Shown: one piece after another, positions 16,810 through 26,428 of the stretch
How the letters are laid out: every line of letters begins with the position of its first letter
Position numbering within the stretch: position 1 is the stretch's first letter
NCBI GenBank assembly: GCA_041665785.1
Contig: JBAYIE010000005.1
Span: 49,809-113,808, forward strand
Source: JBAYIE01 sp041665785
GTDB taxonomy: Bacteria; Bacteroidota; Bacteroidia; UKL13-3
DNA length: 64,000 nt
Direction of reading: 5' to 3'
Translations under genes and position numbers: made by a program
Notes under the pieces: model-generated
The model's input: the letters and a program-made list of their open reading frames with translations, nothing else
Database searches by the model: none
Told to the model about the DNA's origin: nothing

Positions 16810-18081
16810 TTAGAATTTTCGGACCGCTTCAAAGGTACGATCTAAATCGTTGGGTTGAAGGGCATAACTGAGGAACCAGGATTCGTAGGCTGATGGCGGA
16901 AGATAGATTCCGTGTTTCAACAGGTGATGAAAGAAACGGTTGAACAAAGGAATATCGGTAGCAGCTGCATCTGTAAAATTTTTCACAGCTTTTTCTCCAA
17001 AGAAAACGCTGATCATGCTGCCCATATTATTGATGGAATGAGCAATGCCTTTTTCGGTAAGTATAGCTGATAGATTCGTTTTCAAGGTATCCGCTGTTTG
17101 ATCCAGGGTGGTATAAATTTCCGGATGGGATTTTAAAACATTTAAAGTAGTCAGACCCGAAGTAACCGCCAATGGATTACCACTCAACGTTCCGGCCTGA
17201 TATACATTGCCCAGCGGAGCAATATGTTCCATGATGGCACGCTTACCGCCAAAAGCACCAACCGGCATTCCTCCGCCAATCACTTTTCCGTAAGTGACCA
17301 GATCGGCATCTATTTTCAACCGTTGCTGCGCACCACCGGGTGCCAGGCGAAATCCGGTCATCACTTCATCAAACACCAACAACGCTTTGTGTTCGTTGCA
17401 CAAAGTTCTTAAGCCTTCCAGAAAACCCGGTTCGGGTAAAACACAACCCATATTTCCGGCCACCGGTTCAATAAAAATAGCCGCGATTTCGTTGGGGTTT
17501 TGTTGAAACAACATTTTAACCGCTTCCAGATCGTTGTATGGAGCCACCAGCGTATCGGCAGCCACAGCAGCTGAAATTCCCGGTACCGATTGAATATTAA
17601 AAGTAGCTACTCCGCTTCCGGCTTTTACCAGAAACGAGTCGGCATGTCCATGATAGCAACCATCGAATTTGATGAATTTGTTTTTTCCGGTGTAACCACG
17701 TGCGAGGCGCAATGCACTCATACAGGCTTCGGTTCCGCTGCTTACCAAACGCACCAGATCTATATTTGGAGCCATAGCCTTGATCAACTCGGCCATCTGT
17801 GTTTCCAGTTCAGTAGGTGCACCAAACGATAAAGCCCTGCCGGCCTGTTCGCGAATGGCTTCTACTACCTGCGGATGACCATGTCCCAAGATCATCGGGC
17901 CCCATGAGTTGATATAGTCGATATAGGAATTATTATCGGCATCGTACAAATACGCACCTTGCGCTTTTTGCATGAATACCGGTTCGCCGCCTACACTTTT
18001 AAAGGCACGCACAGGAGAATTCACTCCACCGGGAATGCTGAGTTTGGCGCGATCAAATAATTGTTTGCTGTGTTGAAACAT
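16810..18081 (-). CDS. hemL: Glutamate-1-semialdehyde 2,1-aminomutase
   Basis: A 423-residue PLP enzyme that converts glutamate-1-semialdehyde to 5-aminolevulinate in the C5 pathway. The PLP-bearing Lys is in LVTYGKVIGGGMPVGAFGG, preceded by the aspartate of LLVFDEVMTGFR. The N-terminus SKQLFDRAKLSIPGGVNSPV is characteristic. It sits in the heme operon together with hemA, so both C5-pathway steps after glutamyl-tRNA are co-encoded. Gaps to its neighbours are 10 and 11 bp. Confidence 0.96.
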   Translation of the reverse strand: MFQHSKQLFDRAKLSIPGGVNSPVRAFKSVGGEPVFMQKAQGAYLYDADNNSYIDYINSWGPMILGHGHPQVVEAIREQAGRALSFGAPTELETQMAELIKAMAPNIDLVRLVSSGTEACMSALRLARGYTGKNKFIKFDGCYHGHADSFLVKAGSGVATFNIQSVPGISAAVAADTLVAPYNDLEAVKMLFQQNPNEIAAIFIEPVAGNMGCVLPEPGFLEGLRTLCNEHKALLVFDEVMTGFRLAPGGAQQRLKIDADLVTYGKVIGGGMPVGAFGGKRAIMEHIAPLGNVYQAGTLSGNPLAVTSGLTTLNVLKSHPEIYTTLDQTADTLKTNLSAILTEKGIAHSINNMGSMISVFFGEKAVKNFTDAAATDIPLFNRFFHHLLKHGIYLPPSAYESWFLSYALQPNDLDRTFEAVRKF

Positions 18082-18091
18082 GGTGGGAGAA

Positions 18092-19060
18092 TTAGGAAAT
18101 CAGTTTGACTAAATCTTTGGCAAAATAGGTAGCAATGAGATCGGCACCGGCACGCTTGATGGATAAGGTGGTTTCCAATATCGCCTGATTTTCGTTGAGC
18201 CAGCCTTTCTGAGCAGCTGCTTTAATCATGGCGTATTCGCCACTCACATGGTACGCGCTCACAGGAACATGCACTGTGTTTTTTACTTCTCGGATAATAT
18301 CGAGATAGGATAAAGCCGGTTTAACCATCACGATATCGGCACCTTCGTTTACATCGAGTTGCACTTCGCGGATGGCTTCCAAACGGTTGGCCGGATTCAT
18401 CTGATAGGTTTTTTTATCGCCGAATCCGGGAGCCGAATCCAGGGCATCGCGAAAAGGTCCGTAAAAGCAGGAAGCATATTTTGCACTGTAACTCATGATA
18501 CCGGTATTGGCCAATCCATGTTGTTCCAAGGCTGCGCGTATGGCTCCGATGCGGCCATCCATCATATCGCTGGGGGCTACCATATCGGCACCGGCCTGAG
18601 CATGACTTACCGACATTTGTGCCAGAACACTTACCGTTGGATCGTTTACAATTTCTTCGCCTTGTACAATGCCATCGTGACCGTATGAAGAATACGGGTC
18701 GAGGGCCACATCGGTCATCACCAGCATTTGAGGACAAGCTTGTTTGATGGCGCGAATGCTGCGTTGCATCAATCCATCCGGATTCAATGCTTCGGTTCCG
18801 GCATTGTCTTTTAATTCATCTTTGCATTTGATAAAAAGCAAAACGCTGCGGATTCCCATAGCGTATAACGCTTCCACTTCACGCACCGTTAAATCCAGAC
18901 TGTGCCGGTAATAACCGGATAAGGAAGAAATTTCTTCGTTGATTCCTTCACCTTCAACAATAAATAGCGGAGCGATAAAATCGGAAGGTGCAAGCCGTGT
19001 TTCCGTTACCATCTCGCGAATGGCAGCAGATTTGCGAAGGATACGTGGACGATAGATCAT
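18092..19060 (-). CDS. hemB: Delta-aminolevulinic acid dehydratase (porphobilinogen synthase)
   Basis: A 322-residue enzyme condensing two 5-aminolevulinate molecules. Both Schiff-base lysines are present, in SYSAKYASCFYGP and IVMVKPALSYLD. The metal region reads DVALDPYSSYGHDG: the Cys residues that bind catalytic zinc in the zinc-type enzymes (DVCLCxYTSHGHCG) are replaced by Ala, Asp and Asp, so this is a magnesium-type or zinc-independent enzyme. Complete length. Located 9 bp after hemE and 10 bp before hemL. Confidence 0.96.
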   Translation of the reverse strand: MIYRPRILRKSAAIREMVTETRLAPSDFIAPLFIVEGEGINEEISSLSGYYRHSLDLTVREVEALYAMGIRSVLLFIKCKDELKDNAGTEALNPDGLMQRSIRAIKQACPQMLVMTDVALDPYSSYGHDGIVQGEEIVNDPTVSVLAQMSVSHAQAGADMVAPSDMMDGRIGAIRAALEQHGLANTGIMSYSAKYASCFYGPFRDALDSAPGFGDKKTYQMNPANRLEAIREVQLDVNEGADIVMVKPALSYLDIIREVKNTVHVPVSAYHVSGEYAMIKAAAQKGWLNENQAILETTLSIKRAGADLIATYFAKDLVKLIS

Positions 19061-19069
19061 AGCAGATTG

Positions 19070-20098
19070 TTATTTCTTTTTATAGTTTTTCACCGCATCA
19101 ACAAAGGCTTTGGCATGATCGACCGGAATCTCGGGAGTAATGCCGTGTCCCAGATTTGCAATATACCGTTGCGTTCCAAAGGCATCGATCATCGCAGTCA
19201 CTTCATGTTGCAATTGCGGAATTGGCAACAGCAATTTGGCCGGATCAAAATTTCCCTGCAATGTAATGGCATTGCCGGTTAAGCGACGGGCTGTTTCTGG
19301 CGAAACGCACCAATCAATTCCCAATCCACTTGCACCTGATTTTGATAATGCTTCGAGCGCATACCAGCTTCCTTTCGGAAATAAAATAACGGGTGCTGCA
19401 TCTTTCAGTTCGCGGGCAATGCGTTCGAGATAGGGTTGAGCAAATATTTTAAAATCGGCCGGAGCCAGCAATCCGCTCCAGCTGTCGAAAACCTGCACCA
19501 GATCAGCTCCCGCAGCAATTTGTTTTCGCAAATAGTCAATCGTCACATCGGTGATATGATTGAGCAAGGTGTGCGCCAATTCAGGTTGAGCAAAGCAAAA
19601 CTGTTTTGCCTTATCAAAGGTTTTGCTGCCTTTGCCTTCTACCATATAACACAATAAGGTAAACGGTGCTCCGGCAAAACCAATCAACGGAACTTTGTTG
19701 TTCAGTTCTTTTTTGATCAGACGAATGGCATCGTAAACGTATTGCAATTTGTCGGATGCCTCAGCAACAATCAGCTTATTGATGTCGCCGATATTTTTGA
19801 TGGTTTCAGGAAGGTACGGACCTTTTTGTTCTACGAGTTGCACTTCCATGCCCATGGCCTGCGGTACAACGAGGATATCGGAAAATAGGATCGCTGCATC
19901 TACTCCAACAATGTCTACCGGTTGCAATGTAATTGCACAAGCCAGTTCCGGAGTTTGCACGCGTGTAAAGAAATCGTACTTGCTGCGCAATTCCATGTAT
20001 TCGGGTAAATAGCGACCGGCTTGTCGCATCATCCATACCGGAGGTCGTTCAACGGTTTCGCCTTTGAGGGCACGTAATATTAAGTGTTCAGGATTCAT
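19070..20098 (-). CDS. hemE: Uroporphyrinogen decarboxylase
   Basis: A 342-residue enzyme that removes four carboxyl groups from uroporphyrinogen III. The signature RPPVWMMRQAGRYLPEY holds the substrate-binding Arg residues, with the conserved Asp in AILFSDILVVPQAMG. GFAGAPFTLLCYMVEG is the second signature, and the C-terminal YIANLGHGITPEIP contains the conserved His. Its start overlaps the end of hemD by 11 bases, which suggests coupled translation. Confidence 0.96.
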   Translation of the reverse strand: MNPEHLILRALKGETVERPPVWMMRQAGRYLPEYMELRSKYDFFTRVQTPELACAITLQPVDIVGVDAAILFSDILVVPQAMGMEVQLVEQKGPYLPETIKNIGDINKLIVAEASDKLQYVYDAIRLIKKELNNKVPLIGFAGAPFTLLCYMVEGKGSKTFDKAKQFCFAQPELAHTLLNHITDVTIDYLRKQIAAGADLVQVFDSWSGLLAPADFKIFAQPYLERIARELKDAAPVILFPKGSWYALEALSKSGASGLGIDWCVSPETARRLTGNAITLQGNFDPAKLLLPIPQLQHEVTAMIDAFGTQRYIANLGHGITPEIPVDHAKAFVDAVKNYKKK

Positions 20099-20789
20099 GT
20101 TTTCTGGTTTGATAATAGTGAAGGATTATTTCCATAACGGCTTCTTCCGAATGTTTATCGGCAATCAGTATGGGTTGATGATTTAATTTTTGTACTGCAC
20201 CGGCCGTGGTTGCACCAATGCAGAAAGTGGGAGTGCCACTTGTTAAGGTATTCAATTCGCAAAAGGCCGCAACCTGTGATGGACTAAAAAAAGCAACACC
20301 GTTGATGGGACCGAATGCGTATGGTTGTTTTATTTTATGATAGACCTCCACTGTTTGAACCGGGATTTGATGGGATGCCAGGGTTTCTTTCCATTCATCC
20401 AGCCGGATGTTGGAGGAATAATGCACCAGAGAAATCGGTTTAAAGAGGAGAATTTTTTCCAATAAAGAATGGCTGTCGGGAGCAGTATCCAATACTTCAA
20501 ATCCGGCCTCCAAAGCTTTCGTTGCGGTATGTCCCTGAATGCAAAAGCAGGTTTTATTTTTGAGTTGAAGGGCAAATTTTGAGATCAGTTGTTGCACCGC
20601 CATGATGGCATGCACACTGGTGAAAACTGCGGTGGCGCTGATGGTTCCAAGGGTTACGGCTGTTTCGGGTGCATCTGCATACGTATACGATAACAAGTTG
20701 CGGTCGAGCATGTGGATACCCGCATCCAACGCCTGTTGTTTATGGGCGGGACTTAATTTTCGGGTACAGGCAACTACACATGGATTCAT
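20088..20789 (-). CDS. hemD: Uroporphyrinogen-III synthase
   Basis: A 233-residue protein of a poorly conserved family, assigned by weak motifs and position. It has two alternating alpha/beta halves (TSVHAIMAVQQLISKFA; GVAFFSPSQVAAFCEL) and the family-like end PTFCIGATTAGAVQKL followed by IADKHSEEAVMEIIL. It closes hydroxymethylbilane into uroporphyrinogen III. The location between hemC (4 bp upstream) and hemE (11-base overlap) makes the call secure. Confidence 0.9.
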   Translation of the reverse strand: MNPCVVACTRKLSPAHKQQALDAGIHMLDRNLLSYTYADAPETAVTLGTISATAVFTSVHAIMAVQQLISKFALQLKNKTCFCIQGHTATKALEAGFEVLDTAPDSHSLLEKILLFKPISLVHYSSNIRLDEWKETLASHQIPVQTVEVYHKIKQPYAFGPINGVAFFSPSQVAAFCELNTLTSGTPTFCIGATTAGAVQKLNHQPILIADKHSEEAVMEIILHYYQTRKHES

Positions 20790-20793
20790 TCAG

Positions 20794-21714
20794 CTATTTC
20801 GACTTTAATATATGCAATATTTCTCTTCCACCTTGATCCAACAATTGCAAAGCTGCTTTTTCACCAACGGATTGTGGTTCATCAGAAGCCGGCGCACTTA
20901 CTGCAATTTCTGCTTTTTGTTTTCCATCTATCGTCAGCACATTTCCGTGTAAATGCAATGTATCTTTTTCAATATACGCAAAGGCAGCAATGGGCATGGT
21001 GCATCCACCCATGAGGGTGCGCAAAAATTGCCGTTCAGCCAGCGTTGCTTTTTGCGTATCGGCATCGTTCATTGCCGAACACAATTCTAAAATAGCGTGA
21101 TCGTTGTTGCGACAGAAAATGCCCAATGCTCCTTGTGCCGGGGCAGGCAACATCCAATCGAGGGTGATGCGATTTGGAATATTCAGTTGGATCCGATCAA
21201 CGCCTGCAGCCGCCATCACGGTGGCATCCCAATGCATGGTAGTATTTAGTTTTTGGATCCGCGAATTGATGTTTCCGCGAATGGGTTCCAGCACATGATG
21301 CGGATAACGGTTGAGCCATTGCGCCCTGCGCCGTAAACTGCTGGTAGCAACCGTATACGGAATTTCAGCAGACGCATCAGGCGCTAAATTTTTATAGATC
21401 AACAAATCAGCATGAGGTCCACGTTTGGGAGTGGCTGCAAATATTAAACCTTCAGGAACCTGAGTAGGCACGTCTTTCAGCGAATGAACCGCTATATCTA
21501 TTTTGCCGTTAAGCAATGCACTGTCGAGTGTTTTGGTGAAAATGCCCTGCACGCCAATTTCGTACAAGGGTCTTACAAGATCTATTTCTCCTTCACTTTT
21601 TATATGAACGAGTTCGGCTTTTTCTCCTTTTTCTTCAACCAGCGATTTGATATACTCCGCCTGCCACAATGCGAGCGCACTGTCTCTGGTACCAATTTTT
21701 ATGACTCCCTTCAT
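20794..21714 (-). CDS. hemC: Porphobilinogen deaminase (hydroxymethylbilane synthase)
   Basis: A 306-residue enzyme polymerising four porphobilinogens. The start at 21714 gives MKGVIKIGTRDSALALWQAE, the family's usual N-terminus; the open frame runs 76 codons further upstream, but that part lies inside hemA in another frame. The dipyrromethane-binding Cys is in LMGGCTMPIAAFA. SLKDVPTQVPEGL and ATSSLRRRAQW are the other signatures. The ATG overlaps the hemA TGA by the four bases ATGA, a sign of translational coupling. Confidence 0.96.
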   Translation of the reverse strand: MKGVIKIGTRDSALALWQAEYIKSLVEEKGEKAELVHIKSEGEIDLVRPLYEIGVQGIFTKTLDSALLNGKIDIAVHSLKDVPTQVPEGLIFAATPKRGPHADLLIYKNLAPDASAEIPYTVATSSLRRRAQWLNRYPHHVLEPIRGNINSRIQKLNTTMHWDATVMAAAGVDRIQLNIPNRITLDWMLPAPAQGALGIFCRNNDHAILELCSAMNDADTQKATLAERQFLRTLMGGCTMPIAAFAYIEKDTLHLHGNVLTIDGKQKAEIAVSAPASDEPQSVGEKAALQLLDQGGREILHILKSK

Positions 21715-22952
21715 GGTTGCTGTGAAGTCGTAACATTTTTTGGTACATGTATTTCGTGGTATACTTCTAAAAAGGTATTGAGCATGGCTTCCTGATCCAT
21801 TTCTTCTGGAACCTGAAGATTGGCCCTTACAAATTCTGCGTATTGCGCAACGCTCCGCTTCACGTAATGTTGAATGATATCCTGCGGTAAAAGTTTCAGG
21901 TATGGGCAACTTTGTGCTTTCACTTCCAATTGACCTTTCCACAATTTAATCGATTCTGTTTTTTCCTGAAAAGCATTCCATTCTTTAAAAGCGGTCAGAT
22001 TTTTTTGCAACAATTCTGTCGCCAGCGGAAGATCGGATTTGCGTTTATCGATGGTGCTGTTGATGTATTGCGATAGATCATCCACTGTGATCAAAACATG
22101 GTTTCCCGTATTGCCCAGTGCAGGATCAATAGCCGGTGGAACGGAAGTATCGATCATGATTTTTGATGATCCGGCGGAAATGTCTTCAGCGTTGAACAGA
22201 CTACCCAGTCCGTTGCTGATAGCCGCAATGATTACCTTGAATTTATTCAGGTGTTGCTTGTAATCTGCAAAGGCAATGGATTCACAACCGATTTGCTCTG
22301 CCAGTATTTGTGCTTTAGAGTCGGTGCGGTTGGTCAGGGAAAGCTTTATTTCAGGCAAATAATCGCGGATGTTTTTTGCAACGCCCGTTCCAAATTCTCC
22401 AGTACCAATCAGTAAAATCGAATCTGTAGGTTGAATCTGTTTATCTTTTAAAAACTTGACCACTGCATACGCATGTGAGGTGGTGCCGTTAGACAGGTTG
22501 GTATTGTTCCGGATTTCTTTGGCATTTTGAACGCAGAAATTTCCCAGACGTTCGTAATACCCGTTCAGTGTATTGTGTTTCTTGGCGGTTTGAAAAGCAT
22601 TTTTAAATTGACCCAGAATATCGAGGTCACCAATGATTTGCGAATCCAGTCCGGATGATACTTTGAATAAATGTTCAACAGCCGCTTCGCCGGTTTTTAC
22701 AAACAGTGCTTTGCGGTGCTCAGGTCCTAACTGATTCAGGGTCAAATACAATTGTATAACTGTTTCCGCATCGCCCATTCCGGCAATTTCAGTGCGGTTG
22801 CAGGTATTCAGAATCAAAAGGGAAGGAATGTTCAGCTCATGCGCCTTCTGAAGCATTTGTTCCTGATTTTCAGTCGAAATAGAATAAATACTTCGAACCG
22901 AAATCGTCGCGGTGGTGTAGTTTACGCCAATTACAAAACAACTTTTAAGCAT
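21711..22952 (-). CDS. hemA: Glutamyl-tRNA reductase
   Basis: A 413-residue enzyme that reduces glutamyl-tRNA(Glu) to glutamate-1-semialdehyde, the committed step of the C5 pathway. The nucleophilic Cys51 is in LLILNTCNRTEIAG. The NADPH-binding Rossmann domain begins at DSILLIGTGEFGTGVAKNI, and a dimerisation helix domain forms the C-terminus. The region LSNGTTSHAYAVVKFLKD is also family-like. It is the first gene of the heme operon, and the 204 bp upstream should hold the operon promoter, which I cannot locate with confidence. Confidence 0.95.
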   Translation of the reverse strand: MLKSCFVIGVNYTTATISVRSIYSISTENQEQMLQKAHELNIPSLLILNTCNRTEIAGMGDAETVIQLYLTLNQLGPEHRKALFVKTGEAAVEHLFKVSSGLDSQIIGDLDILGQFKNAFQTAKKHNTLNGYYERLGNFCVQNAKEIRNNTNLSNGTTSHAYAVVKFLKDKQIQPTDSILLIGTGEFGTGVAKNIRDYLPEIKLSLTNRTDSKAQILAEQIGCESIAFADYKQHLNKFKVIIAAISNGLGSLFNAEDISAGSSKIMIDTSVPPAIDPALGNTGNHVLITVDDLSQYINSTIDKRKSDLPLATELLQKNLTAFKEWNAFQEKTESIKLWKGQLEVKAQSCPYLKLLPQDIIQHYVKRSVAQYAEFVRANLQVPEEMDQEAMLNTFLEVYHEIHVPKNVTTSQQP

Positions 22953-23156
22953 GCTTCTTTAGTGGGACAAAGGTGTGAAAGCAGGTGACTGAATACAATC
23001 CGGAATTGTCATATACGTGTCAAATTGTGACGAAAACCTGCATCAATACAGGGCTTTTCATCGGTTGAACATAATTCCCGAAGGATGAATGGGTTAACCC
23101 GGTTTTGATGTTGCGGTAGTTTCATCAATGGATTTATTTAGAGTGATTTATATCAA

Positions 23157-24188
23157 TTAGTTGTTTACGATTTGCCAGGTCTTATCTCCGGAGAGAATCG
23201 ACTGCAATGATTTTTTTCCTTTGATGGCCTTCACTTGTTCAATTTGTCCAACCAGACTTTCTTCATACACCGGACGATCTTCGGTATAAATCACACCAAA
23301 AGGTCGTGGAAAATCTGCGTTGAAATCATTATCCGCAAAACGTGCAATCAGTTGAGCCTTGGTCTTGTCTTTTTCGTCGTGGATCCATAAATCGTTGGCC
23401 GAAAAGTCAGTCAAGGAAACCACTTCGGGAACCAGTCCGTTGAGGCGGATTCCTTTTTGCTGGTCGTTTCCAAAAAGCAAAGGTTGGCCGTGTTCCAGCA
23501 AAATGGCTTCGTCTTTTTTGGTTTCTTTTTCTGAATACGGAAAGAAAGCACCGTCGTTAAACACCGGACAATTCTGATACACTTCAACAAAGGCTGTTCC
23601 TTTATGCGCATGTGCTCTTTTCAGCATGGCCTGCATATGTTTCGGATCGCGGTCGAGGGTACGTGCAACAAACGATGCGCGTGCGCCCAAGGCCAGTTCG
23701 ATAGGATTGAAAGGTTCTTCGATGCTACCGAACGGTGTGGTTTTGGTCACCTTACCTTTTTCCGATGTCGGTGAATATTGTCCTTTGGTTAAACTGTAAA
23801 TCTGATTGTTGAACATCAGGTAATTGAGATCGAAATTCTTGCGCATCAGGTGGATGAAATGGTTGCCACCAATCGACAACGCATCTCCATCTCCTGAAAC
23901 CACCCAAACACTGAGTTCGGGATTGGCCATTTTAACACCGGAAGCAATTGCACCGGCGCGGCCGTGAATGCTATGCATGCCGTATGTATCCATGTAATAG
24001 GTAAAGCGCGATGAGCAACCGATGCCTGAAATGAAAACAAAATTTTCTTTCGGAATTCCCAGTTCGGGAAATACCGTTTGTACTTGTTTCAGGATGGAAT
24101 AATCGCCGCAACCTGGACACCATTTAACTTCCATTCCGGAAGCAAAATCTTTGGCATTTAATTTTATATCTGTGGGTAGTATTTCCAT
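23157..24188 (-). CDS. korB: 2-oxoacid:ferredoxin oxidoreductase, beta subunit
   Basis: A 343-residue TPP-binding subunit. The N-terminal WCPGCGDYSILKQVQTVF carries the first cluster-ligand Cys pair, and ISGIGCSSRFTYYMDTYGMH contains the next Cys. VVSGDGDALSIGGNHFIHLM followed by NNQIYSLTKGQYSPTSEKG is the TPP/metal-binding GDGxxxxxG...NN signature. Together with the alpha subunit 4 bp upstream it forms an enzyme that oxidises 2-oxoglutarate (or another 2-oxoacid) and reduces ferredoxin. The substrate is inferred from family resemblance; pyruvate is less likely since a separate PFOR is encoded at 44993-48520. Confidence 0.92.
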   Translation of the reverse strand: MEILPTDIKLNAKDFASGMEVKWCPGCGDYSILKQVQTVFPELGIPKENFVFISGIGCSSRFTYYMDTYGMHSIHGRAGAIASGVKMANPELSVWVVSGDGDALSIGGNHFIHLMRKNFDLNYLMFNNQIYSLTKGQYSPTSEKGKVTKTTPFGSIEEPFNPIELALGARASFVARTLDRDPKHMQAMLKRAHAHKGTAFVEVYQNCPVFNDGAFFPYSEKETKKDEAILLEHGQPLLFGNDQQKGIRLNGLVPEVVSLTDFSANDLWIHDEKDKTKAQLIARFADNDFNADFPRPFGVIYTEDRPVYEESLVGQIEQVKAIKGKKSLQSILSGDKTWQIVNN

Positions 24189-24192
24189 GGGT

Positions 24193-26070
24193 TCAGGAGT
24201 GAAGAATTTCTTTGATTTTGTCTTTTAGTTCTGCTGTGGCGAAGGGTAATCCCTGCACTTTGGAGAATCCGATGGCAGGTAATAAATATTTAGCACGGAT
24301 CAGTTGAAGCAATTGTCCGCAGTTCATTTCCGGAATCAATACATGATCGTAACCGGATAATACTTCACCTAAATTTTTAGGAAAAGGATTGAGGTGACGC
24401 AAATGCAGATGAGCCACATCGTAGCCTTCATCCAGCAATTCGGTAACGGCCGATTGAATGGAACCGTGGGTGGAACCCCAACCCAGCACCGCAATTTTCG
24501 CATTCAGTTTTCCGCATTCGGGTTTCATCAGCGGTATGCTGTCGGCAATCTTGGCGATGCGTGCAGCACGTTGTTGTACCATCAATTCGTGGTTTTCGGG
24601 TTCGTAAGAAACGTTACCGGTTTCGTTTTGTTTTTCCAAACCACCGATGCGGTGTTCCAATCCCGGTGTTCCCGGTTTGATCCAGGGACGCACCAGTTCA
24701 TCGTTGCGTTTGTAAGGCAATAATGTATCGTTTGTGCCATTCTTTGTTGTAAGGAATTGCACGTTGATTTCTTTCAATGCAGATTCGTCGGGGAAGCGCC
24801 ATGGTTCTGATCCGTTAGCAATAAATCCGTCGCTCAGAAAAATCACCGGAGTCATGTGTTCCAACGCAATTTTTGCTGCTTCATACACGGTGTCGAAGCA
24901 ATCGGAAGGAGAAGAAGCGGCTAATACGGGCAAGGGAGATTCTCCATGTCGCCCGTGTAAAGCCATGAGTAAATCAGCTTGTTCGGTTTTGGTCGGTAAG
25001 CCGGTGGATGGTCCACCACGTTGCACATTCACTACCACCAATGGAATTTCCAGCATGGTAGCCAGTCCGAGTGCTTCGGTTTTCAAAGCCATACCCGGAC
25101 CTGAGGTAGTGGTTACAGCCAGTTGTCCTGAATATGATGCTCCGATAGATGCACAGATGCCTGCGATTTCATCTTCAGCCTGAAAGGTTTTGATGCCGTT
25201 GGCTTTGTATTTCGACAATTCGTGCAGAATATCGGTAGCGGGAGTAATGGGATAAGATCCAAGAAACAAGGGCAATCCTGATTTTTCGGCAGCGGCTATC
25301 AAACCTATGGCTGTAGCGTGATTGCCGGTAATATTGCGGTAGGTTCCGTTGGGTAATTTAGCCGGCGATACGATAAAACGGGTATTGAAAATTTCGGTGT
25401 TTTCGCCATAGTTCCAACCTGCTTTCAGCGTTAAAATATTGGCCGAAGCGATTTCGGGTTTTTTGGCAAACTTATCTTCGATGAACTTAATGGTGGGTTC
25501 GAGTGATTTTTCAAACATCCAGAACAGCAAGCCCAACACAAACATATTTTTCGAACGTTCGGTTTCTTTGGTGCTTAAACTGGAAGTGGCGAGCGCCTCA
25601 CGGGTCAGTTTGGAAACATCAACTTTGTATACAATATAGTTATCCAGGGAATGGTCTTCGAGCGGGTTGGATCCGGCAGTAAAACCGGCCAGTCCGAGGT
25701 TCTTGGCATCAAATCCTGCGAGGTTGGCCAATATGTAACCACCTGGTTTCAGACGGGGTAAATCTACCTTTAAAGCAGCGGCATTCATGGCCACAATCAC
25801 ATCGTATTCATCGCCCGGGGTAAAAATTTCGCGGCTTCCAAAATGCACCTGAAATCCGGATACACCGGCTACGGTACCAATGGGGGCGCGTATTTCTGAA
25901 GGGTAATCAGGAAAAGTACTGAGGTCGTTTCCAAACAAAGCAGCAGTATCGGTAAACTGCATACCGGTTAATTGCATGCCATCACCCGAATCGCCGGAAA
26001 AGCGTATTACGATATGATCAACTTCTTTTTCCCGGGTTACTTTTTCGGGTTTCATTTCTGCGGTATTCAT
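24193..26070 (-). CDS. korA: 2-oxoacid:ferredoxin oxidoreductase, alpha (fused gamma-alpha) subunit
   Basis: A 625-residue protein with the gamma-type domain fused at the N-terminus: IRFSGDSGDGMQLTGMQF, GVSGFQVHFGSREI and the DYPSEIRAP stretch. The alpha (pyrimidine-binding) domain follows from about 250, with FLGSYPITPATDILHELSK, TTTSGPGMALKTEALGLA and VVVNVQRGGPSTGLPTKTEQ. The C-terminal IAVLGWGSTHGSIQSAV is also typical. This fused layout is usual in bacterial KorAB. It lies 10 bp after the ferredoxin gene, so the predicted acceptor and enzyme share one transcript. Confidence 0.93.
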   Translation of the reverse strand: MNTAEMKPEKVTREKEVDHIVIRFSGDSGDGMQLTGMQFTDTAALFGNDLSTFPDYPSEIRAPIGTVAGVSGFQVHFGSREIFTPGDEYDVIVAMNAAALKVDLPRLKPGGYILANLAGFDAKNLGLAGFTAGSNPLEDHSLDNYIVYKVDVSKLTREALATSSLSTKETERSKNMFVLGLLFWMFEKSLEPTIKFIEDKFAKKPEIASANILTLKAGWNYGENTEIFNTRFIVSPAKLPNGTYRNITGNHATAIGLIAAAEKSGLPLFLGSYPITPATDILHELSKYKANGIKTFQAEDEIAGICASIGASYSGQLAVTTTSGPGMALKTEALGLATMLEIPLVVVNVQRGGPSTGLPTKTEQADLLMALHGRHGESPLPVLAASSPSDCFDTVYEAAKIALEHMTPVIFLSDGFIANGSEPWRFPDESALKEINVQFLTTKNGTNDTLLPYKRNDELVRPWIKPGTPGLEHRIGGLEKQNETGNVSYEPENHELMVQQRAARIAKIADSIPLMKPECGKLNAKIAVLGWGSTHGSIQSAVTELLDEGYDVAHLHLRHLNPFPKNLGEVLSGYDHVLIPEMNCGQLLQLIRAKYLLPAIGFSKVQGLPFATAELKDKIKEILHS

Positions 26071-26080
26071 TTCTTTCGGG

Positions 26081-26428
26081 TTAAGCGTGAAGAAGTTCTT
26101 TTTTGGCGAGCAACGCTTCTTTGGTTTCTACATGATCGGGATCGGGTAAGCAGCAATCGACCGGACAAACAGATGCGCATTGCGGTTCTTCATGGAAACC
26201 GGCGCATTCGGTGCATTTATCCGATACGATATAATAGATGTCGGAGGAAACGGCATGCTGTTCGGCCTGCGCATCTACAGTGATTCCGCTGGCTGAGGTA
26301 AAGCTTCCGGTCAGGTTGGTTCCGTCTGAAAATCTCCAGGGAGCACCGGATTCATAAATAGCATTGTTCGGACATTCAGGTTCGCAAGCTCCGCAATTGA
26401 TACATTCTTCGGTTATTATTATAGCCAT
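26081..26428 (-). CDS. 2[4Fe-4S] ferredoxin, Alvin-like
   Basis: A 115-residue ferredoxin. The first cluster motif is ECINCGACEPECPN (CxxCxxCxxxC), and the second is DKCTECAGFHEEPQCASVCP, with eight residues between the second and third Cys as in the Alvin (Allochromatium) type, which has clusters of very low potential. About 40 residues lie between the motifs, longer than in clostridial ferredoxins. It is the first gene of the fdx-korA-korB operon and stands head-to-head with the complex I operon, so it is the natural electron carrier between the two. That link is inference from position. Confidence 0.93.
   Translation of the reverse strand: MAIIITEECINCGACEPECPNNAIYESGAPWRFSDGTNLTGSFTSASGITVDAQAEQHAVSSDIYYIVSDKCTECAGFHEEPQCASVCPVDCCLPDPDHVETKEALLAKKELLHA

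Noticed and set aside
22990..23035. A TTGnCA-n6-TGnCAA pattern upstream of hemA, like a CRP/FNR-type site.
   Set aside because: Imperfect and seen only once; no basis to tie it to a regulator.
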